Numbered from the stretch's first letter, positions 35,373 through 46,691 are shown. The stretch: DNA of 64,000 bases from Prevotella melaninogenica (GCF_018127925.1 NZ_CP072348.1:565501-629500), one strand, 5' to 3'. Notes: a model not told the origin generated them from the letters alone. Numbers and translations: made by a program.

Positions 35373-36554
35373 ATGAAGAAGTTACTCTTATACATAAGAA
35401 GGATTGTTAATCTCTCTGCTCGTGAAGTTGGATTGATGATACATAACCCCATCTACATCTGTTGTATGGTGGTTTTCCCTCTTGTTATCATCTTTTTCTT
35501 TACATCTCTGATGAGTACTGGGCAGCCAGAGAAACTCCCTTGTGGTGTTGTCGACAACGATAACACTTCTGTTACACGTGCTATGATTCGTCAGTTGGAT
35601 GGTTTTCAAAGTACTCGTGTCGCAGGGCATTACAACAATGTATCTGAAGCACGTAAAGCCATACAGCGCAATGAGATATATGGTTTCCTCTATATCCCAG
35701 AAGGAACAACAGCTAAGCTTGTTTCTCAGCGGCAGCCAGAGGTATCTTTCTATTATAGTAATGTGACACTTGTTGCAGGCGGTATGCTTTTCAAAGACCT
35801 CAAGACCGTTACAACACTTAGTTCCGCAGCTGTTGGTGCTGCCAAATTACAGATGCTTGGCAAGACTCCTGATGAGATTAAAACAATCATTCAGCCAATA
35901 GGTCTCGACGTACACATGGTTGGTAATCCTTGGATGAACTATAATGTTTATTTAAGTAGTATTATGATTCCTGGTATTCTGGTGCTATTCATGTTTCTCA
36001 TTACAGCCTACTCTATTGGAACAGAGTTAAAGTTCGGACGAGCAAAAGAATGGATGTCTATGGCGGGCAATAATATTCTTGTTGCTCTTACGGGTAAGCT
36101 ATTACCACAGACCCTCATATTCTTGACTATCTTCTTGGGATATGAATGGTACGTCTATGGTTATCTGAACTTTCCACATCCGGGTGGTCTACACATGATA
36201 GTTTTCCTTACTATTCTTACCGTATTGTCATCTCAAAGTTTCGGTGTCTTTGTCTTTGGGTTAATGCCTTCTTTGCGAATGTCAATGAGTGTATGCTCGC
36301 TATGGGCAGTGGTAGGGTTTTCAGCTTGCGGTGCAACCTTTCCTCTCTTTGCAATGGATGGTATGATTGAAGCTTTGGCACAGATTATTCCGCTGCGTCA
36401 TTATTATATGATTTATCAGATATGTATCTTCAATGGTTATCCATTGATTGATGCATGGGTAAATGTCGTTGCGCTGATAGCCTTTGCCTCACTTCCTATT
36501 CTTGTGTTTAGGAATATTAAACGGGCGATGGTTGAGTATGTGTATATACCATAA
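35373..36554 (+). CDS. ABC-2-type transporter permease, first of two
   Basis: 393 residues from ATG 35373 (the TTG at 35352 is rejected; GAGGAGA lies 14 nt upstream of the ATG). One N-terminal helix, a periplasmic domain of about 150 residues (LPCGVVDNDNTSVTRAMIRQLDGF...), then five helices: the YhgE/YbhR-like ABC-2 layout. It pairs with the next gene. No ATP-binding subunit is encoded nearby, so either an ATPase from elsewhere is shared or the pump works differently. Confidence 0.88.
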   Translation: MKKLLLYIRRIVNLSAREVGLMIHNPIYICCMVVFPLVIIFFFTSLMSTGQPEKLPCGVVDNDNTSVTRAMIRQLDGFQSTRVAGHYNNVSEARKAIQRNEIYGFLYIPEGTTAKLVSQRQPEVSFYYSNVTLVAGGMLFKDLKTVTTLSSAAVGAAKLQMLGKTPDEIKTIIQPIGLDVHMVGNPWMNYNVYLSSIMIPGILVLFMFLITAYSIGTELKFGRAKEWMSMAGNNILVALTGKLLPQTLIFLTIFLGYEWYVYGYLNFPHPGGLHMIVFLTILTVLSSQSFGVFVFGLMPSLRMSMSVCSLWAVVGFSACGATFPLFAMDGMIEALAQIIPLRHYYMIYQICIFNGYPLIDAWVNVVALIAFASLPILVFRNIKRAMVEYVYIP

Positions 36555-36604
36555 GGGATCTCTCCACTCCTTCCAACCAATGGTATTAGGTTTTACCTAT
36601 TAAA

Positions 36605-37939
36605 ATGAACTCTCGTAAAAGAGGACTCAATAAACTGTCAATTATGTCAGAAACAAAGAATACAACGAAGCCTACTAACAAAAAGAAAGCAAACTCAGGA
36701 CCACTGAGTTTTCTGTCTTCGCTTTGCTATATATGGTGGTTAGAAACAAAAAGTACTGTTAAAGACGAAGGTGTGTTGATTTTCTTCCTCCTTGTTCCTT
36801 TGGCTTACCCACTGCTCTACTCATGGATATATAATAATGAAGTGGTGCGTGAGGTTCCTGTAGCTATTGTTGATTTATCTCACTCTGTCTCTTCTCGTGA
36901 GTTTATTCAAAACTTTGATGCATCACCCGACGTACGTGCTGCCTACTATTGCAATAATCTAAAGGAAGCAGAAGCATTGGTCGGAAAGCAGGCTGTCCAT
37001 GGTGTACTTTATTTCCCAAGTGACTTTGATCGCACTTTACATCGTGGAGAAAAGGCACACGTGGGTGTTTATTGCGATATGAGTCTGATGCTTACTTATA
37101 AAGCTATTTATCAGACTGCACTGGCAGTATCAATGGACATGGGTACTGAATTAAAGAAAGGACATACCTTCTCATTTACAGAGCGAGATGAAGAGGTGAA
37201 CACCGAGCCGATGATAGTAGATGCAGAACCCATCTTCAATACAACGGGAGGTTATGGCAACGCTATCCTGCCCGGTGTGTTGATTCTTATTATACAGCAG
37301 ACATTGCTTCTTGGTATTGGTTTATCAGCAGGTACAGCACGTGAAAACAACCGTTTCCAAGACCTTGTCCCTATCGGTAAACACTACAATGGAATTATGA
37401 AGATAGTACTTGGCAAATCCTCTTGCTATTTCATGATTTATTGTGTTATGGCAGCATACGTAACAATGGTTGTACCCCATTTGTTTAACTTCACGATGCT
37501 TGCCCATCCTGCTGACCTCTTTTGGCTTCTTTTGCCATATCTGTTAGCGGTTATCTTCTTCGGTATGACTATCTCGTGTCTTGTGCGTTATCGTGAGAAT
37601 GTAATGCTTTTAGTGGTGTTCACGTCTATTCCATTCCTCTTCCTTACGGGTGCTTCATGGCCACAGAGTAGTATTCCTGGTGGTTGGCAGGGTGTTAGTT
37701 GGCTTATTCCTTCTACCTTTGGTGTTCGTGGATACCTACGAATAGCCTCTATGGGTGCGACCATTGATGATGTATTGCCAGAAGTTCGTGCTTTATGGAT
37801 ACAAGCAGCTGTATATTTTGTTACAACCTGCTTTGTCTATAGATTCCAGATTATCAATGCTCGTAAACATGCTATCTCACACTATCAGATGATTCAAGAT
37901 AGGATTAAGACTGCTCGTGAGAAGAAGTCTAAGGAATAA
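36605..37939 (+). CDS. ABC-2-type transporter permease, second of two
   Basis: 444 residues with the same layout as the previous gene: one helix (GVLIFFLLVPLAYPLLYSWIY), a periplasmic domain starting VREVPVAIVDLSHSVSSREF, then a membrane bundle. A second ATG at 36644 (MSETKNTTKPT) is an equally possible start; the Lys/Thr-rich tail would be cytoplasmic either way. The two permeases would form the heterodimeric inner-membrane part of the tripartite exporter. Substrate unknown. Confidence 0.87.
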   Translation: MNSRKRGLNKLSIMSETKNTTKPTNKKKANSGPLSFLSSLCYIWWLETKSTVKDEGVLIFFLLVPLAYPLLYSWIYNNEVVREVPVAIVDLSHSVSSREFIQNFDASPDVRAAYYCNNLKEAEALVGKQAVHGVLYFPSDFDRTLHRGEKAHVGVYCDMSLMLTYKAIYQTALAVSMDMGTELKKGHTFSFTERDEEVNTEPMIVDAEPIFNTTGGYGNAILPGVLILIIQQTLLLGIGLSAGTARENNRFQDLVPIGKHYNGIMKIVLGKSSCYFMIYCVMAAYVTMVVPHLFNFTMLAHPADLFWLLLPYLLAVIFFGMTISCLVRYRENVMLLVVFTSIPFLFLTGASWPQSSIPGGWQGVSWLIPSTFGVRGYLRIASMGATIDDVLPEVRALWIQAAVYFVTTCFVYRFQIINARKHAISHYQMIQDRIKTAREKKSKE

Positions 37940-38064
37940 TAAACATTCTAAGAAAAGGTTTTAGCATACAATGCTCTTTATTGATATAATAGAAAAGTAG
38001 AACCCTTTACAGCAGAAAGGACAACCCAATTTGTTAATATTTTTCATTAACCCTGTTCTTATCA

Positions 38065-38162
38065 AGGCTTAATAAGCTTTGAAAAGACGCCCTTTTGGCT
38101 TGCAAAAGGTGCCCTTTTGAAGTCTTACTAACGCCCTTTTGAAGGCCAATTAAGCACCTTTT
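38065..38162. repeat. 22-bp-period array, family B (locus 3)
   Basis: Units start at 38065, 38087, 38109, 38131 and 38153: aggcttaataagctttgaa..., acgcccttttggcttgcaaa..., gtgcccttttgaagtcttac..., acgcccttttgaaggccaat..., agcacctttt. This is the best-preserved family B array. It lies in the convergent gap after the permease operon. Confidence 0.75.
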
Positions 38163-38332
38163 ATCATGCTTCCTCGTAATATCCTAATAACAAGATAGTT
38201 GCGAAGATAAACAAAACGACGTGTTTTTACCTAATTTCTATAAAGAGATTAAGGAGTAATGTAAAATAAATTCAAACACTGGCTATTCTAAAAAGTAAGT
38301 GTTTATAGTCCAATTTGAATTGAATAAGACAA

Positions 38333-38397
38333 ATGGGAATATAAGTTTATACGTCTATTAGATATATCTACATTAGATTATAAACTTGTATTCCCAT
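38333..38397. terminator. 65-bp palindrome between convergent genes
   Basis: atgggaatataagtttata (38333-38351) pairs with tataaacttgtattcccat (38379-38397) at 18 of 19 positions. The inner part is again nearly self-complementary (ctattagatatatctacattag). Probably a bidirectional terminator for the permease operon and the SDR gene. Confidence 0.65.
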
Positions 38398-38491
38398 AAC
38401 CAATATATCCTTTTATATCGCTCTTACAAGTGGAAGTATCCTCTCTTCTTTTCGTTAAATGCAATCTTTAAGTAAATCAGAGGAGAGAGAC

Positions 38492-39256
38492 TTACTTTGA
38501 TGTATCTCTATGTAACACACTTCCGCTTGCCTGATGCGTAGCAAGAACGAGCACTTCGGCAATCTGAACATGGGCAGGAGCGGAAGCAGCATAGAACACA
38601 ACCTCAGCAATATCGGCACCAGTGAGTGGCTTAACACCTTCATATACTTTTTCTGCACGAGAATCATTGCCATGGAAACGTACGTTAGAGAAGTGGGTCT
38701 CTACCAATCCTGGTTTTACATTCGTTACACGTACAGAGGTATGTGCAAGGTCAATACGGAGTCCGTCGGTAATCGTCTTTACCGCTGCCTTTGTACCACA
38801 ATAGACATTACCGCCTGCATAGGCTGCATCACCAGCCACAGAACCGATGTTAATAACATGTCCGCTGTCACGTTTTACCATTCTTGGAACAACAAGGCGT
38901 GTCATGGTTAAGAGTCCTTTGATATTGGTATCAATCATCGTTTCCCAATCTTCAAAGCTACCTTCGTATTCAGGTTCTAAGCCAAGAGCCAAACCAGCAT
39001 TGTTAATTAAGACATCAATCTGCTGCCATTCGAGTGGTAGACTGTTGATAGCTGCAGTTGCCGCATTACGATTTCGTACGTCAAAAGCAAGTGCTAACAC
39101 TCTCACTCCTTCTGCTTCGAGTTCTTTCTTTAGGTTAGCAAGGAGTTGTGCTCTACGGCCAGTAATGATAACATCATACCCTCCTTGTGCAAACTTACGT
39201 GCGCAGGCTTCGCCAATTCCACTGGTAGCACCAGTAATCAATACTATTTTTCTCAT
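38492..39256 (-). CDS. Short-chain dehydrogenase/reductase (YdfG-like)
   Basis: 254 residues, classical SDR. It has the cofactor motif TGATSGIG (8-15), with TGRR after beta-2 suggesting NADP(H), then NNAG (85-88), a catalytic Ser in INIGSV, and Y152-x3-K156. It resembles YdfG-type 3-hydroxy-acid/serine dehydrogenases that oxidise small hydroxy acids. Cytoplasmic. It stands 115 bp after the EamA pair on the same strand, with no clear promoter between. Substrate is inferred from family only. Confidence 0.87.
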   Translation of the reverse strand: MRKIVLITGATSGIGEACARKFAQGGYDVIITGRRAQLLANLKKELEAEGVRVLALAFDVRNRNAATAAINSLPLEWQQIDVLINNAGLALGLEPEYEGSFEDWETMIDTNIKGLLTMTRLVVPRMVKRDSGHVINIGSVAGDAAYAGGNVYCGTKAAVKTITDGLRIDLAHTSVRVTNVKPGLVETHFSNVRFHGNDSRAEKVYEGVKPLTGADIAEVVFYAASAPAHVQIAEVLVLATHQASGSVLHRDTSK

Positions 39257-39371
39257 ATTATGACTAAGTTATTATTGAAAGACAATATAGTTTAAGACGG
39301 ATTTATAGAAAGGAGAACTTGCTCCCCTACTCGTTTCTTATCTAACAGTTAGTGTCTACAAAATACTACTA

Positions 39372-40253
39372 TTATTTATTCGACACCGCCACACCTATTA
39401 ATATCAACGCACTTCCGACATAGGCTATGGCTGTCATTGGCTCGTTGAGGAAGATAGCACTGGTTGCTACTGTGGTGATAGGGTTTAGGTATAGATAGTT
39501 CGATGATGTCATGGCACCAATCTTCGCAATGACTAATGTCCATAGAACAAAGCAAAGGAAAGACGCTACAAGACCAAGGAACAATAGGTTTAAGATTACT
39601 TTCGGTGTAAGAAGCATGGAAGTAGTTGCCGTCCATGGGTCAAAAAGAAAGGCTGGCAATACCGTTACAAGTCCGTAGAAGAAAATCTTACGTGTTATAA
39701 AAACAGCTGAATAACTGTTTGATATCTTCTTCATTAGTAAGGAATAGACAGCCCAACATAATGATGCCAATAACGTGAGGAGGTCGCCCCAAGGATTCAG
39801 ATGTAGGACAAAACTACCATTGAAGATAACGATGGCAACACCCATTAAAGCTATTAGCGAACCGAGAATCAGTGACCAACTTGCTTTAATACTCTTCACA
39901 AAGGTAATACCAAGTAGTACTGTAAGCAGTGGTGCAGTACAAACAATGAAACTAACGTTATTGACATAGGTAAGTCCCACAGCATAGTTTTCAGCAAGGA
40001 AGAACACCGAACCTCCCGTTATACCTAATAAAACCATGATTAACTCATCACGCCATGTACGAGAAAAAAGCTGACGTGGCGAGATAAACCATATACAAAT
40101 ATAGGCAATAACAAAGCGTAGGAAAAAGATTTCCAACGGTGTCACCCCACTGTTATAAAGCACCTTCGTGTTTACAAAGGTAGTGCCCCATACGGCGACA
40201 ATAGCAATGGCAAGAAGATGCCATAGTATGTTTTTATTCTTGATGTTCGGCAT
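39372..40253 (-). CDS. EamA-family (DMT) transporter
   Basis: 293 residues, ten predicted helices as two EamA repeats (about 12-140 and 155-290). The start NILWHLLAIAIVAVWGTTFV is typical, with the second repeat opening NPWGDLLTLLASLCWAVYSLL. It exports or imports metabolites such as amino acids in characterised relatives. Its first 20 bp overlap the end of a paralogous transporter gene upstream, so the two are translationally linked. Confidence 0.87.
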   Translation of the reverse strand: MPNIKNKNILWHLLAIAIVAVWGTTFVNTKVLYNSGVTPLEIFFLRFVIAYICIWFISPRQLFSRTWRDELIMVLLGITGGSVFFLAENYAVGLTYVNNVSFIVCTAPLLTVLLGITFVKSIKASWSLILGSLIALMGVAIVIFNGSFVLHLNPWGDLLTLLASLCWAVYSLLMKKISNSYSAVFITRKIFFYGLVTVLPAFLFDPWTATTSMLLTPKVILNLLFLGLVASFLCFVLWTLVIAKIGAMTSSNYLYLNPITTVATSAIFLNEPMTAIAYVGSALILIGVAVSNK

Positions 40254-41157
40254 ATTTCCTAAGAGGATTAGGTAAGGTTTTGCCCTTTGTGATAAGAATG
40301 ATTACGGAAGTAATGATAAGTACACAACCAATAATAATAGATGTTGTGAGTGGTTCGCCCATGAGTGTGATACCAATAGTCATTGCAGTGAGTGGCTCAA
40401 AGGCTCCTAAGATAGCAACACTGGCAGAATCAATCAAGGTGAGTGAACGAACCAACGTAACATTACTGATAGTGGTTGGAATCAAACCCAATAGTATCAG
40501 TGAAAGGAAAGAGTCTGCATTCGTGATTCGTTGTACCCCTCCTGTCGTAAATGTTGCATAAAGGATTAGTAGCAACATTGCCATAAAGAAGATATAGAAA
40601 TTAACCTTCAACGCTGGCAATTTACGAATACGCATGTTAGGGAAAAGTACCATATAGATAGCATACAGCAGTCCTGACGACATGGCAAGTGTAACACCCC
40701 ACATCGACTTAATACCGTCTGTATGCCCTATTCCACCAAGAAAAGCTACACCAGCAATAGCAAGTAAAATGGCTAAGGATATGCGAATTGTAAGTTTTTC
40801 GTTAAAGAAAAGAATGAGAAGAACCTCCGTCCATACCGGATAAGAGAACAGCAGGGTAGTAGCTATACCACCAGGCATATATTCGTAACTACTGAAAAGG
40901 CATACAGCCGACACAGCATACAGAATCGAAAGGAACGTGATACGGAGTCCATCTCCCCATCGTATATGTAGATTTTGCTTACGCCATAAGAGGATCGCCA
41001 TCATAAAAAGACAACCGAAGGCGAAACGATAGATTAAAACTGACGGCAATAACATTCCCGATTCCATTACAGGAATAGAGAAAAGCGGGATAGTACCGAA
41101 CGTAATTGCAGAAAGGCTGGCATAACCATAACCCTTTATAGTGGAAGAATTATTCAC
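40234..41157 (-). CDS. EamA-family (DMT) transporter, paralogue
   Basis: 307 residues, ten helices, two EamA repeats; it starts KGYGYASLSAITFGTIPLF. It is only distantly similar to the downstream gene, so the pair is either two separate carriers or a heteromer. First gene of the EamA-EamA(-SDR) group. The Arg/Lys-rich C-terminus (KGKTLPNPLRKYAEHQE) is cytoplasmic. Confidence 0.87.
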   Translation of the reverse strand: MNNSSTIKGYGYASLSAITFGTIPLFSIPVMESGMLLPSVLIYRFAFGCLFMMAILLWRKQNLHIRWGDGLRITFLSILYAVSAVCLFSSYEYMPGGIATTLLFSYPVWTEVLLILFFNEKLTIRISLAILLAIAGVAFLGGIGHTDGIKSMWGVTLAMSSGLLYAIYMVLFPNMRIRKLPALKVNFYIFFMAMLLLILYATFTTGGVQRITNADSFLSLILLGLIPTTISNVTLVRSLTLIDSASVAILGAFEPLTAMTIGITLMGEPLTTSIIIGCVLIITSVIILITKGKTLPNPLRKYAEHQE

Positions 41158-41334
41158 GATTTAAATGTGTGTTGATTAACGCTAATATAAGTGCAAATTT
41201 ACATATTTTTCTGCAATATATGTATTGAAAACTCCTATAAAAAGGTCAAGAATAGAGAATAATGACTATATCTGAGGTATGGCAACAATAAATAGCTTTC
41301 ACTTTGGATAACTATTGCAAGGCATTTAGTACCC

Positions 41335-41384
41335 AACACCATTGGTGTTTACCATCAACACCATATGTGCGGGGCATCAACTCC
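41335..41384. repeat. 22-bp-period palindromic array, family A (locus 3)
   Basis: Units start at 41335 (aacaccattggtgtttacca...), 41357 (aacaccatatgtgcggggca...) and 41379 (aactcc). The first unit contains the perfect palindrome aacaccattggtgtt apart from its centre. It lies in the divergent gap between the EamA genes and the thiamine operon. Confidence 0.72.
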
Positions 41385-41493
41385 TTGGCAAACATAGGCT
41401 TTTAATTAGGGAGGGAGCTATATAATATGACGTGCTAAACGTTAAATATAAGTTAAATATCAGGTAACTATTTCTTATTTAAGTAATAACATA

Positions 41494-41501
41494 TACTTTT
41501 G
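41494..41501 (+). promoter_or_regulatory. -7 box for the thiamine operon
   Basis: TACTTTTG followed by TCAAC, about 25 bp before the riboswitch. Confidence 0.55.
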
Positions 41502-41524
41502 TCAACAAATAAATAAATTAAGAA

Positions 41525-41602
41525 ACAAGGGGTGCTTCACGGTTGTGTTGCTGAGATTATACCCATAGAACCTGACGCTGATAATGCAGCCGCAGGGATT
41601 GT
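41525..41602 (+). promoter_or_regulatory. TPP (thiamine pyrophosphate) riboswitch
   Basis: Contains the conserved THI-box parts in order: ggggtgc, ctgagattatacccat, gaacctga, and gctgataatgc followed by cgcaggga. P1 can close between acaa (41525) and ttgt (41599). TPP binding should reduce expression of the genes behind it. Confidence 0.95.
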
Positions 41603-41648
41603 CTCATTCTATACTTACACTTTCTTCGTCATTGATGAGACTGTTTTC
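41599..41648 (+). terminator. Riboswitch expression platform
   Basis: gtctcat (41601-41607) can pair with atgagac (41635-41641), followed by tgtttt. The 5' arm shares bases with the 3' strand of riboswitch P1, so the two folds may compete. The loop is long and other folds are possible. Confidence 0.5.
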
Positions 41649-41708
41649 TATCTCGTATCATCTTTTGAAAAACTGCAATAGACGTACCTCTACAAACCGA
41701 TATGGTGC

Positions 41709-42520
41709 ATGAGATATATTTGTGCATTGACAATTGCAGGCTCTGACTGTAGCGGTGGAGCTGGAATACAAGCAGACATAAAGACTATGTCAGCCTTAGG
41801 CGTCTATGCAGCAACTGCTATTACATCTATTACTGTGCAAAATACGAAAGGTGTACAGGCTGTTCATGGGGTGAGCCCTTTTATCGTTGCAGAGCAGATT
41901 AAGGCGGTTATGGAAGATATAAAACCTGATGCTGTAAAGGTTGGGATGGTAAATGACAGTGTTACTATACACGCCATAGCTGATACGCTGAAGTTTTATC
42001 CGAACATTCCGACAGTGATTGATCCGATTATGGTATCTACAAGTGGCTTTAGACTTATGAAACAAGATGCTTTAGAACTATTTTGTCAATCCTTGCTTCC
42101 TATGTCTACCCTACTGACCCCTAATCTTCCTGAGGCAGAAATATTGTCAAACATGAAAATAAAAAACATTGATGACATGGATATAGCAGCACAAAGAATC
42201 CTGAGTTTGGGCTGTAAAGCTGTCTTGATAAAAGGAGGACATATGACAGGAGATAGAAAGATAGACCGATTATATATGACGAATGGAATAGTACAAACTT
42301 TTACCCATAAGACAATAGACACCCAAAACACTCATGGAACAGGCTGTACCCTCTCCTCTGCTATCACTTCCTTTATAGCACGTGGACTGAATTTAGCTGA
42401 TGCCATAGCTGCTGCAAAACACTATCTTTCTCAAACATTGGCGGCTGGTAAGGATATTCATATAGGCGAAGGACACGGACCTGTTAACCATTTCTTTAAT
42501 CCTGAGAAACTAATAACTTT

Positions 42521-42524
<4 letters not shown>
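41709..42524 (+). CDS. thiD: HMP/HMP-phosphate kinase
   Basis: 271 residues, a ribokinase-fold enzyme. It phosphorylates hydroxymethylpyrimidine twice to HMP-PP, the pyrimidine half of thiamine. It has the start ALTIAGSDCSGGAGIQADIKTMSALGVYAATAIT and the catalytic/anion-hole motif HGTGCTLSSAI. First gene of the TPP-controlled operon. Its stop overlaps the thiE start (ATGA). Confidence 0.95.
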
Positions 42525-44730
<2,206 letters not shown>

Positions 44731-44768
44731 GCAAAAGAATAACAATTATCCATAAATATAATTTTATT

Positions 44769-45542
44769 ATGATTGAGACACAAGTATCAAAAGGTATTAT
44801 TAGTACCTATTTCGACAAACTTCAGCGTAATTTACAACTTGATGTTGCCATCGTTGGTGGTGGTCCTTCAGGCATCGTTGCAGCTTATTATCTGGCAAAA
44901 ACAGGGTTAAAAACAGCTCTATTCGATCGTAAGCTGTCACCTGGCGGAGGTATGTGGGGTGGTGCAATGATGTTTAACCAAATCGTTATACAGGAAGAAG
45001 CGTTGCACATTGTCAAGGACTTCAACATCAGCTATCAGCCTTATGAAAACGAACTTTACACCATTGACTCCGTTGAAAGTACCTCCGCTTTGCTTTATCA
45101 TGCAGCTCATGCTGGTGCAACAATCTTCAACTGCTATTCTGTTGAAGATGTTGTTTTCAAGAATGATGTTGTAGGTGGTGTTGTAGTCAATTGGACTCCG
45201 GTTCTTCGTGAAGGACTACATGTTGACCCATTAAACATCATGTCTAAATGTGTGATTGATGGTACTGGTCACGACAGCGAGATATGTAAAGTTGTAGCAC
45301 GTAAGAATGGTATCCAACTTGACACTACTACAGGCGGAGTTGTGGGTGAAAAGTCCTTAGATGTGGCTGAAGGCGAACGCATGGTCGTTGAAGGAACACA
45401 TGAAATTTACCCTGGGCTCTATGTCTGTGGTATGGCTTCTTCAGCCGCAGCAGGAACTCCAAGAATGGGTCCAATATTTGGTGGTATGTTACTATCTGGC
45501 AAGAAGGTAGCCGATTTGATTATAGATAAACTAAAGAAATAA
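44769..45542 (+). CDS. thi4: Thi4-type thiazole synthase, probably sulfide-dependent
   Basis: 257 residues. It makes ADP-thiazole from NAD, glycine and a sulfur source, replacing ThiGHS. The FAD/NAD motif is VAIVGGGPSG (27-36), with SPGGGMWGGAMMFN and a C-terminal GMASSAAAGTPRMGPIFGGM. Yeast Thi4 has the sulfur-donating Cys just before the Asp-Pro; here the sequence is GLHVDP with His151, as in archaeal enzymes that use free sulfide catalytically. No thiS, thiG or thiH is in the operon. Confidence 0.9.
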   Translation: MIETQVSKGIISTYFDKLQRNLQLDVAIVGGGPSGIVAAYYLAKTGLKTALFDRKLSPGGGMWGGAMMFNQIVIQEEALHIVKDFNISYQPYENELYTIDSVESTSALLYHAAHAGATIFNCYSVEDVVFKNDVVGGVVVNWTPVLREGLHVDPLNIMSKCVIDGTGHDSEICKVVARKNGIQLDTTTGGVVGEKSLDVAEGERMVVEGTHEIYPGLYVCGMASSAAAGTPRMGPIFGGMLLSGKKVADLIIDKLKK

Positions 45543-45552
45543 ATATCATCTA

Positions 45553-46140
45553 ATGAAATGGATAACCATTACCTCTCCCGAGTTTTTATCGGGAGAGGCT
45601 ACCTTCATAAGTAAACTCTTTTCACAAGGGCTTGACTTATTGCATCTGCGTAAGCCAGAAGCATCATTAGAAGCCTACAAGCAGCTTCTTCTTCAAATAC
45701 CCGAACAGTGGCACAGTAGAATCGTTCTGCACGAACATTTCGAATTGGCAGAAGAATATAAGCTTCATGGTATTCACTTGAATCGGCGCTGTTCTGTAGC
45801 TCCCAATGCTTATCATGGAAGCATCTCTTGCTCTTGTCATACAATAGAGGAAGTTATAACACAAAAAGACTCAAAAGACTATGTATTCTTGAGTCCTATC
45901 TTTGATAGTATTTCTAAGGTTGGATATCATGCAGCCTTCTCCCCTACCTTACTTAAGCAGGCTGCTATCGAGAATGTAATTGACGAGAAAGTAATTGCCT
46001 TGGGAGGTATAACTGCTAATAACATTCCACTTGTCAAAGAATGGCACTTTGGTGGTGTTGCGTTATTAGGAGATATATGGAAGCGTATGTCAGACCCACA
46101 AGTAGATGAATATCTGAACCATATTCGAACACTTCTTTAA
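45553..46140 (+). CDS. ThiE/TenI-like protein
   Basis: 195 residues, a diverged thiamine-phosphate-synthase fold: LDLLHLRKPEA, IVLHEHFELAEEYKLHGIHLNRR, SCSCHTIEEV, YVFLSPIFDSISKVGY and VIALGGI. It keeps the phosphate-binding regions but differs from ThiE in the pyrimidine-loop residues, so it may be a TenI-type thiazole tautomerase or a second synthase. Last gene of the TPP-controlled operon, 10 bp after thi4. Confidence 0.8.
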   Translation: MKWITITSPEFLSGEATFISKLFSQGLDLLHLRKPEASLEAYKQLLLQIPEQWHSRIVLHEHFELAEEYKLHGIHLNRRCSVAPNAYHGSISCSCHTIEEVITQKDSKDYVFLSPIFDSISKVGYHAAFSPTLLKQAAIENVIDEKVIALGGITANNIPLVKEWHFGGVALLGDIWKRMSDPQVDEYLNHIRTLL

Positions 46141-46253
46141 TTAAGTTCAGACTAATATGAATTCAAACTCAATAAAAAAGATTCTTCAATTGACCTTTTA
46201 TTATTCCTCTAATAAATAAAAATACCTTTCATCTTGTTTCACTCTTCACCTTT

Positions 46254-46319
46254 CGCACTATTGGTGTTTACCATCCGCACCATTGGTGTTGGGCTTCCGC
46301 ACCATATGTGCTGAGCCTT
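46254..46319. repeat. 22-bp-period palindromic array, family A (locus 4)
   Basis: Units start at 46254, 46276 and 46298, each cgcac(c/t)at(t/a)(g/t)gtg(t/c)t followed by 7 bp. Three almost identical palindromes with an exact 22-bp period; the clearest family A example. Confidence 0.8.
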
Positions 46320-46513
46320 TACAAATTGATCAGAAAAGAGAAGAAAGCTTTATAAAGGCTCTTTTTCTTAGCGAAGAAAAGAGACTTGTTGATAAGGGAC
46401 GTTATCAAGGTGAAAAAACTTAATCATGAGTAATTCTGAACCATTATACGCTACGTCATCAATTCATTCCAACTTTCTACTTTCTCATAACAACACAAAT
46501 TCTCTAAAATAGA

Positions 46514-46640
46514 TTTCCTGTCACTCCCATCATCAGATTATAGGTTGTAACTTGTTGGTTTATAACAAGTCTACACGAACTGTTAAAAGTGACAGCAAAA
46601 TAAAATTAAAACTATCATAGTATTATAGCTTTCATTTCTG
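46514..46640. repeat. Inverted-repeat element (MITE-like), copy 2
   Basis: Left arm tttcctgtcact (46514-46525), right arm aaaagtgacagcaaaa (46585-46600). It is colinear with the element at 876-1000: shared tgtaact...ggttta...ctgtt-aaaagtgacag and a following aaaactat hairpin. No gene in 46141-46854. Confidence 0.6.
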
Positions 46641-46691
46641 CTAAATGGTAAACTGTCCTATCTCATAAGGAACAACTATAAAAGATAATTA

